Part shown: one piece after another, positions 26,244 through 40,000 of the stretch
Layout of the letters: each line of letters opens with the position of its first letter
Numbering within the stretch: position 1 is the stretch's first letter
Assembly: GCF_027596085.1 (NCBI RefSeq)
Contig: NC_072464.1
Coordinates: forward strand, 16,426,124 to 16,490,123
Direction of reading: 5' to 3'
DNA length: 64,000 bases
From: Anoplopoma fimbria
Taxonomy: Eukaryota > Chordata > Actinopteri > Perciformes > Anoplopomatidae
Program-made: the position numbers and the translations under genes
Notes under the pieces: model-generated
Database searches by the model: none
Seen by the model: only the letters and a program-made list of their open reading frames with translations
What the model was told of the DNA's origin: nothing

Positions 26244-28054
26244 GTGGGTGTGTGAGTGTGTGGAAGAGAGAGAAGGAATGAGAGAGCATGTGTGGTAGAG
26301 TTTGAGTGGTTTGCATAGCTTTGCTGGTGACTGAATGACATCTTCAGCTCTCATCTGTCCCATTTGCTCTCATTTGTCACACACACACACATACACACCA
26401 CACACACACACCACACACACATAGTCATGCAATGCTCCATATCTATCTTGATGTACTAGGAACGAGAGCGCTCTACTAGTCATTACTCTTCATATATCAA
26501 GTCATGCACTCTGCAGCCTCCCCTAGGCTATTACACCTATACATCTCACAAAAACCACACACACCCAGACAGGCACACACACAAACACACACACACAGCC
26601 AAACACTGCTTTTATCACTGCAGTTACTTATTAAAAGGTCACGACCTATGTAGGGTTCATTAATCATACGGCACAAACTGCTCTGATTGGTGCTTTCACA
26701 TTTAAAAAGGGGCGGGGATTGACCTTTGGAAAGCGACGGGGCAGTGATGGGATCCAGTTGTTAGGGCCTGCACTATAAAGTGTGTTAGGCGTAATAACTG
26801 CAAACTTTATGAAGAGAAAAAGAAATGATTAAAAGGGAGGGGGGACAACCACAGGAAATATGTTCCTCAAGATGTATGTAAGGGTCTGACTTCTCCTCCT
26901 GTATGGCCATGTTAATATTCAGGTTTGTCCTTAAGTAGATGGTGTGAATTTATGTTTTTGTATATAAATGTGACGTCTTCCATCCTTCTCTTAGTGCGTA
27001 CATAGCGAGACTTCTTTATATTAACATTACGACTCTTGGTTTCAAGTCTTTTCAGGATTGTGTGTGGGTGTGTGTTATGGATCTCTCTTGGCAGCTGGAT
27101 GAATGGAGAGCTCTACGGGAGATGACAGTGAATAGCAAAAGAAGAGGAAGAAGGATAGATGTAGCAGTTGGGAAAACATGCTACTTTATCTACAGAATGT
27201 GTGTCCTTGGGGGTAGAAATAGTACGGATGCCAAAATGAAATTTGATTGCCAAGTGATCTCTGGGAAGTGCGATGCAACAGCACTGAAATAATGAGTCTA
27301 GCCTAAATGTAGGCACAAAAACAATGAGAATTGCAACATTATACATCTGGGAGCTCATTTATAATCACTGCATGTGCACAAAGAAGGAGGTTTTGGAAGA
27401 TATATTCACCATTTCCTATGCAGAAGTTGGGTTTTAAACGGATATGCAGGAGCATGTGTGCAGCTTTGAACAATAGCTTACACCATCAGGGAAGTGGTGA
27501 AATGAAGCCAGATATTTGAATGAGCCCTCTGATATAGTGCTGTCCAAACCAAACACAATACTTTTATAATTATACCCTGTCATTGGAGACTTCTAATGCT
27601 AATCAGTTAGTTATTGTTTCAGAAACTAGATTTGAAACGGAAAAGCTGTTAATCAAGTGTGATGTGCTTCTATTCACAAGAGAGGAACGTTGTCTAAGCG
27701 TGATTTTTTTTCTCTGTTAGTAAAAACTCAGATCAGACGTTGAGATTATCGAAACCTACAAGGACTAAACACCTCACACAAAACAATTATTTCCTTAAAA
27801 CAGTTTTAAAAATCAATTATTACTGTTTCTTGAAACAGTAATAAAAATCAGACAGAGAACTTTACGAGAACAATAGTCAGATACAGTACTGGTTATATTA
27901 CCTGCTAAGAAGCATTTTTTGCTAAAAGGTGGCTAGTTTGAAGCTAGTGAAGATAGATCACAAATATTTACAGAAATATAAGGTCATTTTATTTTTATTT
28001 ATTTTCTCTTATAATGATAGGTACTTGAACTAATTGAGGCTAAAGAACCACCTG

Positions 28055-28056
<2 letters not shown>

Positions 28057-28103
<47 letters not shown>
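28057..28103. repeat. (GT)n microsatellite
   Basis: 23 GT units. A short CA tract (28241-28260) lies nearby. Confidence 0.95.
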
Positions 28104-28104
<1 letters not shown>

Positions 28105-28489
28105 CTCTCATGTGTCTGAGACACCAGGGAGTCCATTGGGAGACGTGGAGGGTTTGGGTAGCACCATGTAATGACTTTAGGGGCCGAGGGGTGGGCTGGA
28201 TCAGGTTGCACATTGGGTGGACCACTAGTATGCTGTGATCAAACACACACACACACACACAAACATATATAATATTCACATATATACAGTATACAGTAAT
28301 GTATACCAACTGACAGAAGCAGGAAGACACACATGCAAGTAATTCAAGCAAACACAAACACACACACTGCCCGTTCAGATAATCTTACATAACAAAAATG
28401 CCGTTTCCTCCCTGACCTTCTCCTGACTCATCTTGACCTGGCAATAACCCCTACCACCCTACCCATTAGCAGGCTGTACGTGTGTGTAT

Positions 28490-28494
<5 letters not shown>

Positions 28495-28557
<63 letters not shown>
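28495..28557. repeat. (TG)n microsatellite
   Basis: 31 TG units. Confidence 0.97.
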
Positions 28558-28565
<8 letters not shown>

Positions 28566-29537
28566 ACACACACTCTTATCCTCAGCTGTTCAGCTCATTC
28601 AATCCTCCCCAGTGTTCAGCTGCTTGACTGAGCTGACTTCTCTACAGTGTCTTCACAACTTTAGCTTAGCCTCTGTCACTTCAGGGCATTTTTTTTACTT
28701 GCTGCCACTGCATATTATTTTATTGTTAATTAACCAGTCCAGTTACATGTCACAACGCATTATCACAAATGCAAACCCTGAAGAGGCCAAGCACCTACAG
28801 TAAATAACAGGCTGAAATTGAAGTTGTTATTCATGTTGAGAAGATGAGAAATGACATTATTCTCTGCTTTTGCTCTCAGTACCATCATCTTCTGTAGCAG
28901 GACAACAACAACATTTGGCCTTGTTTGATTTCCTGATGTTGCACTAGGGATAAAACAGACTTCCTGATTTTAATAGATAAAATAAAATAGCTGGTTTGGA
29001 TTAACATAAACTTCATTAGAAGTGCATCTACTTAATATTTATGTATGTATTAGTAGTGTAAGCAGTGTACAAATTGCTGCTCTGGGGAGTATCGAGTACT
29101 CCGATTACTTTTGAGCGCTGAGTTCATGAACTCACATATTCTGTCTGTATCCGATGTTTCTTTTATCACTCCCCTCCACATACACACTTACAGGCCTTCA
29201 CTCAGCAGCTGGAGATGGGAGACAGCGCTATCAGTAGCAAAGACAAATATTCATCGAATCCCCACCAGACAATACATAATTCATCACAAAGGGATTTGAA
29301 TTATATATATCGATCATCAAATATTTACATTATTTGCGATTTTCAAGAACAGGCTCCAGATGTAGGGTTTCTCTGGAGTGGCTCAATGTGACGGAGGAGG
29401 AAAAAGAGAAGAAATAAGACGGTTTTGGTTTCACAGGGATACATTACACGATGGTGAAAAACATGGATCTTTTTTTTGCCCTCTCCGCATGAATTCGTTT
29501 CTCAATTATATTAGTGCACATCATTTTACATCCTTTT

Positions 29538-29562
29538 ATAATATATATATATATATATATAC
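29538..29562. repeat. (TA)n microsatellite
   Basis: About 12 TA units. Confidence 0.95.
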
Positions 29563-29972
29563 ACCACTTAGCAGACTGATAGCAAATAAAAATCTGTTGA
29601 AAAGAGGATGAGGGAGCTTCTGAATAGGGTTGTACTGTTGTAAGCTGTTCTATACAAGCAGACACACATATGCACACACTTGTCATCCAACCCCACCTCA
29701 TGTCAAACAAACAGAACAGCTTGATTCTTTGAATTTACAGCCAAGAAATACAGGTGGGCGAAACAATGGGAACCTATACTGTTACAGCTGTTTTTAAATC
29801 CCAAACCACCAGATCTAAAAAAAAAAAAAAAAAAAAACCTTTGTTAAAATCAATGAATTCAATAAGATGTTTTTTTTTGTCCACCCCTGTTGAAATTGCC
29901 CCAATAGATAGTGGATGTATTCCTCCCAAAATAGATGGATTTGGTGAAGATAAGAAGCAGATTAACTGTGTA

Positions 29973-29976
<4 letters not shown>

Positions 29977-30054
<78 letters not shown>

Positions 30055-30069
30055 TGTGTGTGTGTGTGC
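29977..30069. repeat. (TG)n microsatellite
   Basis: TG tract with one TC interruption near 30053. Confidence 0.97.
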
Positions 30070-30277
30070 GCACAGGTTATAATTCTTTTTTAAAGGAGAT
30101 TAAACCTTTATTTTGGCAAACATCTTACTCAGAAATGATCCTTCTTACATACACACACACGCGCACACACAAACACTAACACATTCATGCGCTGTAGGGA
30201 AGTGTGATTGGGACGTGGGCCAGATGAGAGGGATGGAGGGAAGTCGCCTACTGTGTAGAAGAGAGAGAAAATGAAAC

Positions 30278-30312
<35 letters not shown>

Positions 30313-30316
30313 AGAG
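30278..30316. repeat. (GA)n microsatellite
   Basis: GA tract with a single GG interruption. A (CT)n tract of 13 units follows at 30448-30473. Confidence 0.95.
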
Positions 30317-30447
30317 AAAGGGAGACATTGAGCATAGATAGAAAGATATGGAGGCAAGTAGGACAGATGTAACGGGCCAACAGTGGGTCAGATAGCGCTG
30401 CACTGATGGAGAGAGAGACAGAAAGAAATCTGATCCTTTGATACAGC

Positions 30448-30473
30448 CTCTCTCTCTCTCTCTCTCTCTCTCT
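30448..30473. repeat. (CT)n microsatellite
   Basis: About 13 CT units. Confidence 0.95.
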
Positions 30474-32104
30474 GTTCGTCTGTATGTGTCAAGCTCTCTC
30501 TCTCATGGAGCCACTGAGTCTTGCAGTCAAGCATGCAGCTGTCAGCAGCTCACCCTCCGTCTGTCTGTGGCAGCTCAGCAATACACAACCCCTCCTTCAA
30601 TAACTAAAGACTTCCATCATTCATTTATTTTGAAAAAATCTTAAAAATCTGTGAAATTTTAGAAGCTCATACGTTGATAGTGAATGGTCAGTTAAAACAA
30701 GATTTTAGTGTTCAAAGCCATGCTAGCAGCTCTGTGAGGCTCTCCTTGGGCACATCTGTTCTCTGTTATACAAAGCAGGTACAACACACTGACATGCACC
30801 CAGGATGGAACATTATAACAGGGCTCAAAGCTACAAGGGCTAAAGGCTTCACATCTGTGGCATACTGTGTCTTTCAATTTACTTGGACGCACTCCATTAG
30901 AATAGCAAATTGATAAGAGTCACGGTTAATGAAAAGAAAAAAAAAACTTGATAAGAGTTTGTTATAAAGGAACATGATTGGTTATAAAGAAGAGGAAGAT
31001 AATTAATTTATAGGAGTCACAGTTTAAAAGGAGCTAGATAAGAGGCGTTCATGAATGATAAAGGAACAAGAGGATTAAAGTGGTGATATGGCGATACTTG
31101 GGGAAACCACACAGTGGACAATCACAGTGTCACATATGAGTGAACATCAAAGCAAACTATAACATCTGGTTATGCAAAGATTCTTTCTTTATTGGCAAAT
31201 TAATCTACAAATTAATCTACGATATGGAGATTGTTTTTCCTGAATCGCTGTCCACTGGCAATGTTTGCATAAAAATGATCTACCAAATAACTAATATTTT
31301 AACACAAATACAAGATTTTTCTTCTATTTTTCTTGCTATATCAAACCATAATGTGACTTTTTTTGTGTGTATATTGTTCTTCATATTAAAGTCAGCCTAC
31401 AGAAGTGCATTTTAGAGCTTGTATCCAGCTTTAATGCAGAAAAAAACTTCAAAAAGGTTATTTTTTATGGAGATACATGTCACTAGGAAGTAATTTTCCA
31501 GTGGATTCAGCGGTTTACCAAAAAGTCTTAATGGACTCTAAAAACATGCTATATTAACAGAAAAAGGCCACATTAGAGCAACAGTAACCTCGATGGAGGG
31601 TATTTAGATGGGGTTTATGCACTGGGGTTCAGGACCTCTTTCATTCTCCATTGCCTCAGTAATGGTCAAACATGTGCTAATGGCAAAATGTTGTTCTCTT
31701 CCTCCATGGGAAACCAAGCGTGTGTTCATCTGGGATGGAAATTACACAACACCCTAATATACTGTATTTCAATTGCAAGATCATGTGCAGACATCCTATA
31801 GAGAACACAGCAGGCTCAATAGAGGGCTCAATAGAGGGGGATGAGATTTTATGATGAGAGAGTAGTAGGGGCTGGGGAGTGCAGTGGGAATAAAGGGTAT
31901 AAGTAAGAAAAAAAGAATAGGCAGGCGGTGGTGTCAGATGGAGAAGGCAGATGGTTGGAGGATGCATTTCTAATCAGCCGGGTGATACGGGTGAACCCTC
32001 TATCACTAAATCCAGAGAAATCCTTACTATCAAAACACACACTCATTACAGGCTGGCCTAAAGGTTACAGTACACCTTCCTCTTACCGTAAACCATCATG
32101 TTAA

Positions 32105-32800
32105 TTAACTCCCACTCACAGAATGGAGAAATACTCCATTACAAGCAAAAGTCCAGCATCCTGTTTAGTTAAAAGTACAGAAGTATTATCACCAAATGTT
32201 TCAAATGTGAAAGTCCTCTGTTAGTGATATATTTTATATGACATTATTAGATTGTTAATATGCACTACAGATACAGTATACTGTTGTAGCTTGTCAAGGT
32301 GGAGGTGGTTTAAACTACTTTTAGTTAGGTAGTTAAGTCCTGTGGTTCCCAAACTGAGGATCAGGCCCCAAATGATGGTCAGAAGATTAATCTGAAGGGT
32401 CTTGAGATGAATCAGGAAAGAGGAAACAATCAATCTGGCTGAAGGGATTTTCTCTGATCTTTGCTTTTTTTTTGCAAAATTTTGGATCATTTACCTATTT
32501 GGGCCTTACTTAGTTGTTTAAATTAAACAGTTTAGGGAGGAAATGTCTCTTTGGTCCAACTGTTAACAACTCATAGACATCCGAAACAGCCCCCAAACAG
32601 TCACAAACTAAAAAGCTTGAAAACAACTGGTTCAATGTTTTAAAATACATTGCATTTTAAAGGATAGTCAAAAGTACAATATGTACTTCTGAAATGTAGT
32701 GGAGTAGAAGTATAAAGTCACATGAAATGGAATACCTACAAATAGTACAGTGCAGTGAAGTACTTGAGTAAATACATTTTGTTACTTACACTTTAATTTG
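32105..32800. mobile_element. Composite non-autonomous (hAT-like) interspersed repeat, decayed
   Basis: The left part (32130-32215) contains TCCATTACAAGCAAAAGTCC and AAAGTACAGAAGTATTA. The right part (32670-32790) contains GAAATGTAGTGGAGTAGAAG and GTACTTGAGTAAATACATT. From memory, both belong to one dispersed element common in percomorph fishes. Between them, from about 32340 to 32635, lies a block opening CTGTGGTTCCCAAACTGAGG and closing AAGCTTGAAAACAACTGG. These look like degenerate inverted ends and may be a second element within the first. There is no coding capacity. The family name is not certain. Confidence 0.5.
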
Positions 32801-33176
32801 CTATCTGGCTCCTTGTACAAACTGTTCCTGCTTTTCATCTTGCTATTACACTACATCCTTCAAAAAATACAACTTCCTGTTTCAAATTCTAGAACGATAA
32901 AAGGGGAGGATTCTAGAATCTTATGATGTAATCATGCTCATAGCTATGTATTCTATGACATCATGAGAATACTGGAATATTTGTAATATTTAGGCTACCT
33001 CAGTATTCACTCAATGCAAACAAAGGTAGAAACACATTGCATAAGCTGCACGTTGACTACAAGCGAACAAGGAAACATTTTTTTGTAACATTTGATGAAC
33101 AAAGTGAGAACGAGAATCGTATCGTTTGATGAATCTGGAGCTGCTGTCAGAAGTCTAAGACTAGGAAAGCTTTTAC

Positions 33177-33346
33177 ATGCAGGACTCTGATGAAGAGGAT
33201 TCTGACAGAGATGATTATGCAACCTCCCAGTGATGATGATACACAGGTTGGTGATGAGGTGGAGGGTGACAGTGAGATCCAACAAAATGCTGATGCTTGA
33301 GAGAAGAAGAAAGACCCACTCCCTGACCCCGAGAGGAGGGCCAGGG

Positions 33347-33379
<33 letters not shown>

Positions 33380-33603
33380 GTGATGATGAGGAGGTGGAAA
33401 GAAGCTCCAGACGCCTCGGACAGGAATTTGTGTGTCGGGTGGGTGAGTTAAATGACACAGAGAACCAGCTTGAAGTTGTTGCTGATGTTGACATGGGAGT
33501 CATCCAGTCTGATGCAGACTGTGTGGATGACCCTCTGCCTGGAGGGTCGAGGAAGAGGGCACATTTTGCTTTTAGAAAGCAGAATATGACAGAACGTAGC
33601 TAA
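33177..33603 (+). pseudogene. Broken acidic ORF of unknown origin
   Basis: From ATG 33177 the frame reads MQDSDEEDSDRDDYATSQ and stops at 33231. The reading continues one base shifted from 33226 (PSDDDTQVGDEVEGDSEIQ), passes a TGA at 33298, then runs EKKKDPLPDPERRARE, an eleven-aspartate run from a (GAT)n repeat, and ERSSRRLGQEF, to a TAA at 33601. The consistently acidic composition across one frameshift and one stop suggests a once-coding sequence on the strand opposite sh3rf3. It could be the N-terminal part of a transposase or a retrocopy. I do not recognise the family. Confidence 0.4.
33349..33379 (+). repeat. (GAT)n microsatellite
   Basis: About ten GAT units inside the acidic ORF remnant. 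Confidence 0.95.
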
Positions 33604-34168
33604 GATCTTAAGACATCGTCACTGGAAACTGCAAATGGTGCCATTCTGACTCATTTATGGTCACATGTTGGGCCTGACAAGTGGGGATGAAGAGACAATG
33701 GGCCCCTGGGGTTTAGATATGGAGAAGGAACCCTGCTTCTCCAACATTCGAGCAACACACACATATTGACGAAGCCGCATCGTTTCTAGTCGCTTGTGAC
33801 TCTTCCTCAGGTTTATATTCTAAAAGCGATTATTTGCTGTATCATTAGCAGATATTTTAACCTCTGAAGTATCAATTTGTGACTCCAAATTCAAAATAAT
33901 TGTCAGTTGCTCACAGTCTCTGACGAATCGTAGATGATTGTCTTGCCATGTATAGAGTACCACAGACTCGCTGAATCATGATTCTATAGTTATCCTGGGC
34001 AATCTATCGCATCCTGAGTTACTCTGTGATTCCCAACCCTAGTGGGTGGGTATCTGTGTTTCTGTCTGTTGGTTTGCCGATGTCATCACTAGACCGCAGC
34101 TGCTTGTTGACATCATCAACCATAGGACAGCTCAGAGCAGCTGCAAGACCCCATAGAGAGACAGAGAG

Positions 34169-34191
34169 GAGAGAGAGAGAGAGAGAGAGAG
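34169..34191. repeat. (GA)n microsatellite
   Basis: About 11 GA units. Confidence 0.9.
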
Positions 34192-34578
34192 GGAGCTTAG
34201 GTCATTGATCCAAACCTTTAAGTCTCTCTCCCTTCTCTGTTTGTTTCTCTGTTTGTCCCAGTGCGCCTCTCTGTAGCACCACACAAACATTTCCTGAACA
34301 AACACAATGAAACTCGAGCTTTTGGAGAGTTTATCTTTGGGGCCTCTCACACATGCTGCCAAGAATACAGCATGGGGAGTAGATTGTCGCTATAATTGTG
34401 GTTCAGTCAGTCTGAGGTGCACTCAACCAACAAGGATTACTTTTTACTTTCCCTCTCTCTCACACACACACACACACATTTACAACATGCCGTATATTTA
34501 CTATACATGCACACGTGCCCAGAGCAGCTGAGTCAGACAGTGACCAGACACGCTGATGTAAGTATAGCTAAGAAAACT

Positions 34579-34583
<5 letters not shown>

Positions 34584-34662
<79 letters not shown>
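34584..34662. repeat. (TG)n microsatellite
   Basis: 39 TG units, left member of an inverted TG/CA pair. Confidence 0.97.
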
Positions 34663-34664
<2 letters not shown>

Positions 34665-34733
34665 GAGTGGTCTGGCCAAAACCACAAAGCCGGGGAAGCT
34701 ACTGCTGGTGCAGACGGACACATGCAGACACAC

Positions 34734-34873
<140 letters not shown>

Positions 34874-34997
34874 TCCTCCATCTGTCTACGTAGAGGTTCA
34901 ATCATAACCTCATTCACGCGGAGAAAGAGAGAGAGAGAGGCTGAGAGCATCTGTCTCCTCGATGGGACCAAAAAACACATTCGCATCCTCACAATGT

Positions 34998-35212
34998 GAA
35001 CTGAGCTGGTCTGAACCAGATTATAGTGGACTGAAATGGGATTGTGTTCAACTGGACTGGATCATGAGGGTCTAAAACAGATTAAGCTCAGTTACTGGAT
35101 TATATGGAACTGGATTATAGTAGACACATCAAGACTAGAGTGGAGTGAGTAGGAATAGATGGCGGTAAACTAAAATGCACTGAATCAGATTATACTGAAT
35201 TAAACCCGGTTT
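34998..35212. repeat. Degenerate CTGGATTATAGTGGA-type repeat
   Basis: Irregular recurrences of a motif near CTGGATTATAGTGGACTGAA: CAGATTATAGTGGACTG, TGGATTATATGGAACTG, TGGATTATAGTAGAC, CAGATTATACTGAATT. The spacing is not constant, so it resembles an old, eroded minisatellite. Confidence 0.55.
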
Positions 35213-36396
35213 TACTGCGCTAGCATGAGTTTAGCGGAATTACTGCTAATTGAATTTGAATGGTGGAAACAAATTAGTATAAGAGACACAACCCAGCTCA
35301 GATATACATCCGTCCTTTCTGTTCCAGTTTGTTCACTCATTCACAAGTTTGGTCTCAACTGTAGTGAAGTAAAGTCATATTGTTTTTCACAGGATTTTGA
35401 CTATGTTGGGTGGACCTCGGACTCCCAAGGGGGTTTGGTTGAAAATGTTGTACACTTTAAATTTAAATGCATCAATCTGGTGCCCTTTGAGAGCATAATT
35501 AAGACACTTGATCTACAAAGAACGTTGTGCTCTTGTGAACAATTTTGTTGCTGTGGTGCAATGGAACTAAGTACACTTAGGCAACTTAAGTACTACACTT
35601 AAAGGAGCTGTATTTAACATTTTAAGTATTAATACAGCAGCAAACAGCGAATAATGTCTACCTGAGCAGAGAATGAAGTCACTCTCCCTCTGACTGTGTT
35701 TTAATCCGAGCTTTCTTTGCTTTGATGACAGAGCTTTTAGTGCATGATTGTTTGTCACTTTTTGTGACATTATATTCAAACTGAAACAATGTCAAATATG
35801 AGTTGATAATGAAAATAATCATTACTTTTGTATTGATTAAATAATAAATCAAATGTTACCCCTCAAAAAAAAATCAACAGACTAATTGATAATGAATATT
35901 GTCTGTTGCAGCCCTGGTGCAACTAGATAGTGTTTATGCAGTTCACTTGTATCAGGAACCCCCCTCCCAATTATGTTATTTAATTACTTTACTTTAGCAT
36001 TAGTTCATTTCTGATATATTCAGTTGATTGTATTCCTGTTTGTATTTGTTGGGCAGCATGGAGGCTTAAATTATCTTTCTTATCATCAATGAACCCCATG
36101 AAAACAACAAAACCAGCAATGAATTTACTTCTAACAACTTTTTCCAAAGCCAAAGCTTATTTCTCTGTGCCACTGAGTGAGTGGGTTAAAACACACAATG
36201 GTTGTCCTGGAGCAGGATATTAAATCCCCACTCAGTCCCTGACCTTCAGAAAAAGTTCCCCACAGGGATCAGTAGAGGAGCGTATCATTATCTGACATTA
36301 AAATGGTTTGGTTCATTATATTTCACTGCACTCTTTCTGGGACAGTGCTGTGAAATACCTCATTCAGATGGCAGGTCAAACAAGTTTGGCCAAGGA

Positions 36397-36397
<1 letters not shown>

Positions 36398-36470
<73 letters not shown>

Positions 36471-36475
36471 CACAC
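36398..36475. repeat. (CA)n microsatellite
   Basis: CA tract with one CG interruption near 36464. Confidence 0.97.
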
Positions 36476-36545
36476 TCTGGCAGCTCACATACCACATACA
36501 GGGAAGCCTCAGTCCTGTGAGCACAGACCAGACTGGCTCCAAATG

Positions 36546-36668
<123 letters not shown>

Positions 36669-36814
36669 TGTTGACCACCAGTGGGACTCCAGACAACCCC
36701 ACCTGTCCACTTATGGACCACCAGTAGCTAATGGATCACTGTCCATTGGAGTGTGCCAAACCAAAAGAAGACACTATTGGAAAACCAATCAAAACAAAAA
36801 CAATCTTCATCTGC

Positions 36815-36821
36815 ATGTGTG

Positions 36822-36860
<39 letters not shown>

Positions 36861-36872
36861 GTGTGTGTGTGT
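36815..36872. repeat. (TG)n microsatellite
   Basis: TG tract with two CG interruptions, in inverted orientation to the CA tracts just before it. Confidence 0.95.
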
Positions 36873-37014
36873 CTCATGAGCCACACACCAGTCATAAGAT
36901 TCAATTATGGAAAACAAGAGATCTTTATTCACAATTGACAACAGCAACACACACAAACATCTGCAGTGTTCAGAGCCATCTGTTGATACAGACTGCTTAA
37001 TCAGCCTGAGCCCG

Positions 37015-37021
<7 letters not shown>

Positions 37022-37081
<60 letters not shown>
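37022..37081. repeat. (TG)n microsatellite
   Basis: 30 TG units. Confidence 0.97.
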
Positions 37082-37083
<2 letters not shown>

Positions 37084-37099
37084 AGTGTGTGTCCTTATT

Positions 37100-40000
37100 G
37101 CCACATGTATTCCTGTTAGACATAAACCATTGTCCTCTGAATGTGTGTGTGAGAAAGAGAGAGAGTGTGTGGTTTCTGGGAGTATGTGCAGCTTGTGGCT
37201 GGGAATGTAGCCTGTCTGCGAATCGGAATGTCAGTCAGCAGAAATTCTTCGCTTTATCATAGTGAGAATACGGCAGAACTATACTTACACACACAATCAA
37301 GCTGATTACTGTCTTCCCCATATGGAGAAAACATATAAAACTATGTAGAAAGAGGGAAACATTAAACCATGAGCTGTCTAAAAAAAATAGATGCACTGTG
37401 ACAGCTATGGGAGGAAAATTTCAACCCTGGAAGGCGCAGGGTGATAACGGATGGCATCTACTCACAAATCAATGTGTTTTAGATTTTGTGGCTTTTTATG
37501 TATCTTACAATGCAGAACTGAGAGCTCAGACAGCTGGAGCCAAATGTTAGCACCACGACAGCAAGACTTCTAAATCAGTCAATGGGGTGAATATATGAAT
37601 GGATGTCTTGATGCTCTACATCAAACAAGGCCATCACACACGGAAACTTTATCCACTCGAATATTCCAATCGAAGTTTCACACCCTACTATGAGTCAAGA
37701 TCATGTAATAACTTTATGCTCAAAGTAGGAGCTCAACGCTAGAGGCCACGCAAAGTCACACCACATACAACTAGCTTACAATATTCTGGTTCGCTGATTT
37801 AGAGTGTTACAGTCATTAATTCAACGCTAATGGCTGTGATGCTGATTGTTTGATTACACACACAAGAATTGGAGCTGCAACAAACAGTTATTACACTGAT
37901 GAATCTATACAGAACACTGTTGATTAATGTCTTGATTATGCATTAAGCCTGTATGTCAGACAGTAATGAAAAATTGTAAACCTTAAAATGATTTTAAAAA
38001 TAAGAACATCAAATCTGCATATTTGAAGTTAGAACCAGAGAGTGTTGATCATTTTCGCTTGATGACAATAAATCGAAATAATTCTATCATTGTAGATTGA
38101 GTCATGAAATTGTAGTTTATTAATTACTTTATTAGTTTATTATAATTTTTTTAACAACTGGTTTGAATAGAAAGACTTTTACTTGATTTAGTTAAATTGA
38201 ATGTGTGAATTTAAGGCCGACTGGTGTCCTACTGTATAGGTTTGAGGTGGAGACATCATAATGACGATGTCCTCTGTTGGAATGCAGCTGGAAACCTTTG
38301 TTGCATATCATTACATTACAAATCTCTCTTACTTCATTTCCTGTCTGTTTCAACTGTCTAAAATTCAATAAAATCATAAATGCCTGAATGTGAATGTATT
38401 TAGGTAATATATAAGTACTTGTTAGTGTAGGAGTGTTAGTGTTATCTTGGATTTTGGTTTCCAATTCTCCTTCCCTAAATCTAATTCTGTATTCAGATGG
38501 TTTTCAACCCTGACAAGAGAATAAATCTGGGAGAAGACTAACTACTTCTAGTTTTTGGCGTGGAAACAGACAATCTGGAAGTCATTAAATGTGAGCAGGA
38601 ACACCAGCTACAGTATAAGCAACTGTCAACAAAACAACAGTGTTGGCCTTAAAAAGCCTGCATCAGCTGTGTTCTACTGTGTGTATGTGTGTGCCTATAT
38701 GCATGCACAGAGGGACATGAGTGACTTATCTGGGACAGGGACATCACAGGGAACAACAGCGGTAGAAATTCAATTTTCTGGTGGCGATAGAAGAGAGAGT
38801 GGGAGCGTGACTGAATAGGTGTGACTGCAGAGGGTTTTTCCTTTAATACAGCCAGAGATCATACGACGCACAGAAGAAACAGGCCGCCAGGAAAAAGCCT
38901 TCCTGCTGACATTGTTTTATGTCTTGAAAAGTGTGCGAGAATGTGTGTGAGTCTAAAGCTGCAGCAGCTGAATTCAGCAGATATAAAGGAGCACTGTAGT
39001 GTCACTCAAAACCAGAGGGAGAGCGTAAAGAGAGAGAAAAGAGGGTGCAGAACAAAGAGGAAGTATAATAATGGGGCAACAGCAGAACTGGAGAGTGGAC
39101 ATTAGTCAATTGTAGAGGGGTAGCTTCTATTGTAGCTTCTATACAATTTTAACTTTTATTTTCTTTAGCACTTATACACTGTAGAGTGTATTCTGTTCTC
39201 TTTGCAGTCATCATGAAGTGAAACTTAACTCCTGCATCACTGCACTGAATCAGAAAAAGGCATAAAAAACTGCTGTTGGACTGTTCTGGGATGGGTGAAA
39301 CTTTCAAGCATGTTTCACAAATGACCACGCCCCATCATCCAGTGATGTCACAGCAGGTGTTGAGCATTAGCTATCTAAGGCGAAACACCTGTTGTAGCAT
39401 CACTGTTTGGGACGCAGCCACAAGTGCTACATTTAGGACAAGGACCAAAGAAACAGGAGCCTCTTCCATCTGCTTTGGACGATGGGCAGGGGGAAAACCA
39501 TTCACATTGAGACCCCCATCCTAGGGTCAGTTTACATTTTACAGTCGGGATTGGTCATCAGCATGGACCACTGGCTAATTTCTGGTAGATTTTGTGAGTG
39601 CGGTGAGGCTTTTAAAACCTATTTGCCACTGTGGGCTTTAAGAATATGTTCCCTACATATTTTAAACTCTGCTGCAGTGATGCATTACAAATGAAATTTA
39701 GACTACACAGTAAAACATCCTGAACTCAAAATAAAAATTAAAAAACAAGCAGATTTTCTGCCCAGAATTTCTTTTGTAGGCATGACAGTTTTCACAAACA
39801 CTGTTTCATGACATTACAGGAGCTTGCAGCATCACTCGGTTTGAGTTTCAACACAAAATAGTTCACTACAGCCAATGGGTTTATTTATGTCAAAGTAATG
39901 TTATCGTACGGAAATGAGGTTTAAACAGAGGGCTTTTCAGAAGTCATTTTGGTAAGTCTGAGGGGCTTGATGGTGATGTCAGACTACATTTGGTATCATC

